Positions 63,312-64,000 of a DNA stretch of 64,000 nt are shown piece by piece. The stretch is from contig NZ_CP135916.1 in assembly GCF_032391395.1 (NCBI RefSeq), forward strand, positions 3,255,001 through 3,319,000, read 5' to 3'. Each line of letters begins with the position of its first letter. Position 1 is the first letter of the stretch. The notes beneath the pieces are model-generated. The model had not been told where the DNA came from. It searched no databases and saw only the letters and a list, made by a program, of their open reading frames with translations. Source of the stretch: Sphingomonas sp. Y38-1Y. Lineage in GTDB: Bacteria; Pseudomonadota; Alphaproteobacteria; Sphingomonadales; Sphingomonadaceae. Position numbers and translations under genes: made by a program.

Positions 63312-64000
63312 TCAGTTCCCGTCCGAAATCAGCGTGCCGCCATCGATCACCAGCGTGTGCCCGGTGACGAACCCACCCGCATCGCTCGCAAGGAACAGCG
63401 CCGCCGCGGCGACCTCCGCGGGCGTGCCGACGCGGCGAAGCGGCGTGAGGCCGAGCCGGCGCTCGCTGCGCTCCGGGCTCGACAGCACCGCGTCGGCCCA
63501 GTCGGTGGCGATCAGGCCCGGCGCGATCGCATTGGCGCGCACGCCGCGCGGCCCCCATTCGACCGCCAGGTTGCGGGCCAGCTGTGCCAGTGCCGCCTTG
63601 GTGATCCCATAGTGGCCGAGCGCGGCATTGCCGCGAAGCCCGGCGAGGCTGGAGAGCAGGACGATGCTGCCGCCTCCCCGCTCGGCCATCCGCGGGGCAA
63701 GGCGGCCGGTCAGGCGGATCGGGTGATCGAGATTGACGGCATAGAGCGCGGCGCGCGCGGCATCGCCCATCGCGTGCATCGGGCCGGGCGTGCCGGCGAT
63801 GCCCGCGTTGCAGACGAGAATGTCGACCGTCCCGGCGGCGTCGACGAGCCGGTCGGTCGCGCGCGGATCGGCAAGGTCCCCGACGAACGCGGTGCCGTCC
63901 AGCGCCTCGGCGACCGCCCGCACGCCCGGATCGCGATCGGCCAGGATCAGCGATGCGCCCGCCCCGGCGAACAGCCGCGCGATGGCAAGCCCGATGCCGC
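63312..64000 (-). CDS. short-chain dehydrogenase/reductase (N-terminus beyond right edge)
   Basis: The frame enters from the right edge; about 229 residues are visible. The first residues (GIGLAIARLFAGAG) are the end of the TGxxxGxG cofactor motif, so only 15-20 residues are missing. Asp after the second strand (LADRD) suggests NAD preference. CNAG is present as VCNAGIAG. The catalytic triad is Ser in IVLLSSLAG and Tyr/Lys in GHYGITKAAL. The C-terminus (GHTLVIDGGTLISDGN) is classic SDR. The 100-base gap to the ATP-grasp gene is longer than the operon spacings downstream, so it may be a separate unit. The substrate is unknown. Confidence 0.92.
   Translation of the reverse strand, partial: GIGLAIARLFAGAGASLILADRDPGVRAVAEALDGTAFVGDLADPRATDRLVDAAGTVDILVCNAGIAGTPGPMHAMGDAARAALYAVNLDHPIRLTGRLAPRMAERGGGSIVLLSSLAGLRGNAALGHYGITKAALAQLARNLAVEWGPRGVRANAIAPGLIATDWADAVLSSPERSERRLGLTPLRRVGTPAEVAAAALFLASDAGGFVTGHTLVIDGGTLISDGN

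Noticed and set aside
60770..63367. An 865-codon plus-strand open frame opposite the ATP-grasp/alpha-E gene
   Set aside because: Same antisense artefact: basic/Gly/Asp-rich, no motif; the minus-strand protein has clear family motifs and operon overlap.

Overview
The window looks like a chromosomal segment of a sphingomonad-type alphaproteobacterium (Sphingomonas or a close relative). This is inferred from the very high GC with strong third-position bias, a CBP3-type cytochrome bc1 chaperone beside a DUF177 gene, an Alph_Pro_TM (TIGR02186) protein, a TetR/TonB-receptor pair, a PccR/ScfR-type regulator of propionyl-CoA carboxylase, and a high density of palindromic extragenic repeats. No rRNA, tRNA, CRISPR array, insertion sequence or prophage gene was seen. 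Most genes look like vertically inherited core or accessory functions with uniform codon use.

Layout. 1-7.5 kb: a HerA-like ATPase cut by the left edge, a TIGR02186/TauE-SafE membrane pair, an NfrB-like glycosyltransferase coupled to a barrel-like protein, an RcnB-family protein, bamE, and the bc1 chaperone-DUF177 pair. 7.7-17.0 kb (minus strand): two complete type I secretion sets (TolC-ABC-HlyD, TolC-ABC-HlyD) in one tightly overlapping operon, with no obvious substrate gene beside them. 17.4-28.3 kb: a propionate/methylmalonyl-CoA locus on the minus strand (pccB, a two-gene ribbon-helix-helix/coiled-coil module, methylmalonyl-CoA epimerase, a crotonase, methylmalonyl-CoA mutase, bioB, an LprI-like gene, pccA) with a divergent pccR-type regulator and a paired TTTGCAAA-type operator. 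bioB makes the biotin that PccA carries, so its place in the operon is sensible. 28.4-37.2 kb: class II aldolase, ArsC-like protein, acetyltransferase, purL-DUF418, bfd-bfr, an MFS exporter and an FMN-binding stress protein. 37.2-44 kb: FNT-family channel coupled to an intracellular PHA depolymerase, then a TetR/TonB-receptor/MFS uptake unit. 44-54.6 kb: uvrB, pyrC, ygfZ, a fumarylacetoacetase-family gene, a 1130-residue hybrid histidine kinase, purA. 54.7-64 kb (minus strand): a small exported Pro/Thr-rich protein, aroC-GNAT-DUF3052-fabI-YihY-DnaJ, then a transglutaminase coupled to a circularly permuted ATP-grasp/alpha-E fusion, and an SDR cut by the right edge.

The most unusual signal is a set of palindromic repeat families scattered through the gaps. 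One family has also entered coding sequence in frame: about 113 bp in pccA (roughly 39 residues) and about 24 bp net in the epimerase gene. This resembles the behaviour of Rickettsia palindromic elements. Other points worth checking are the tandem type I secretion operon, the ribbon-helix-helix/coiled-coil gene pair with an 11-bp tandem operator over its promoter, the PccR operator pair, the ATP-grasp/alpha-E/transglutaminase locus, and a likely CTG start in the DUF418 gene.
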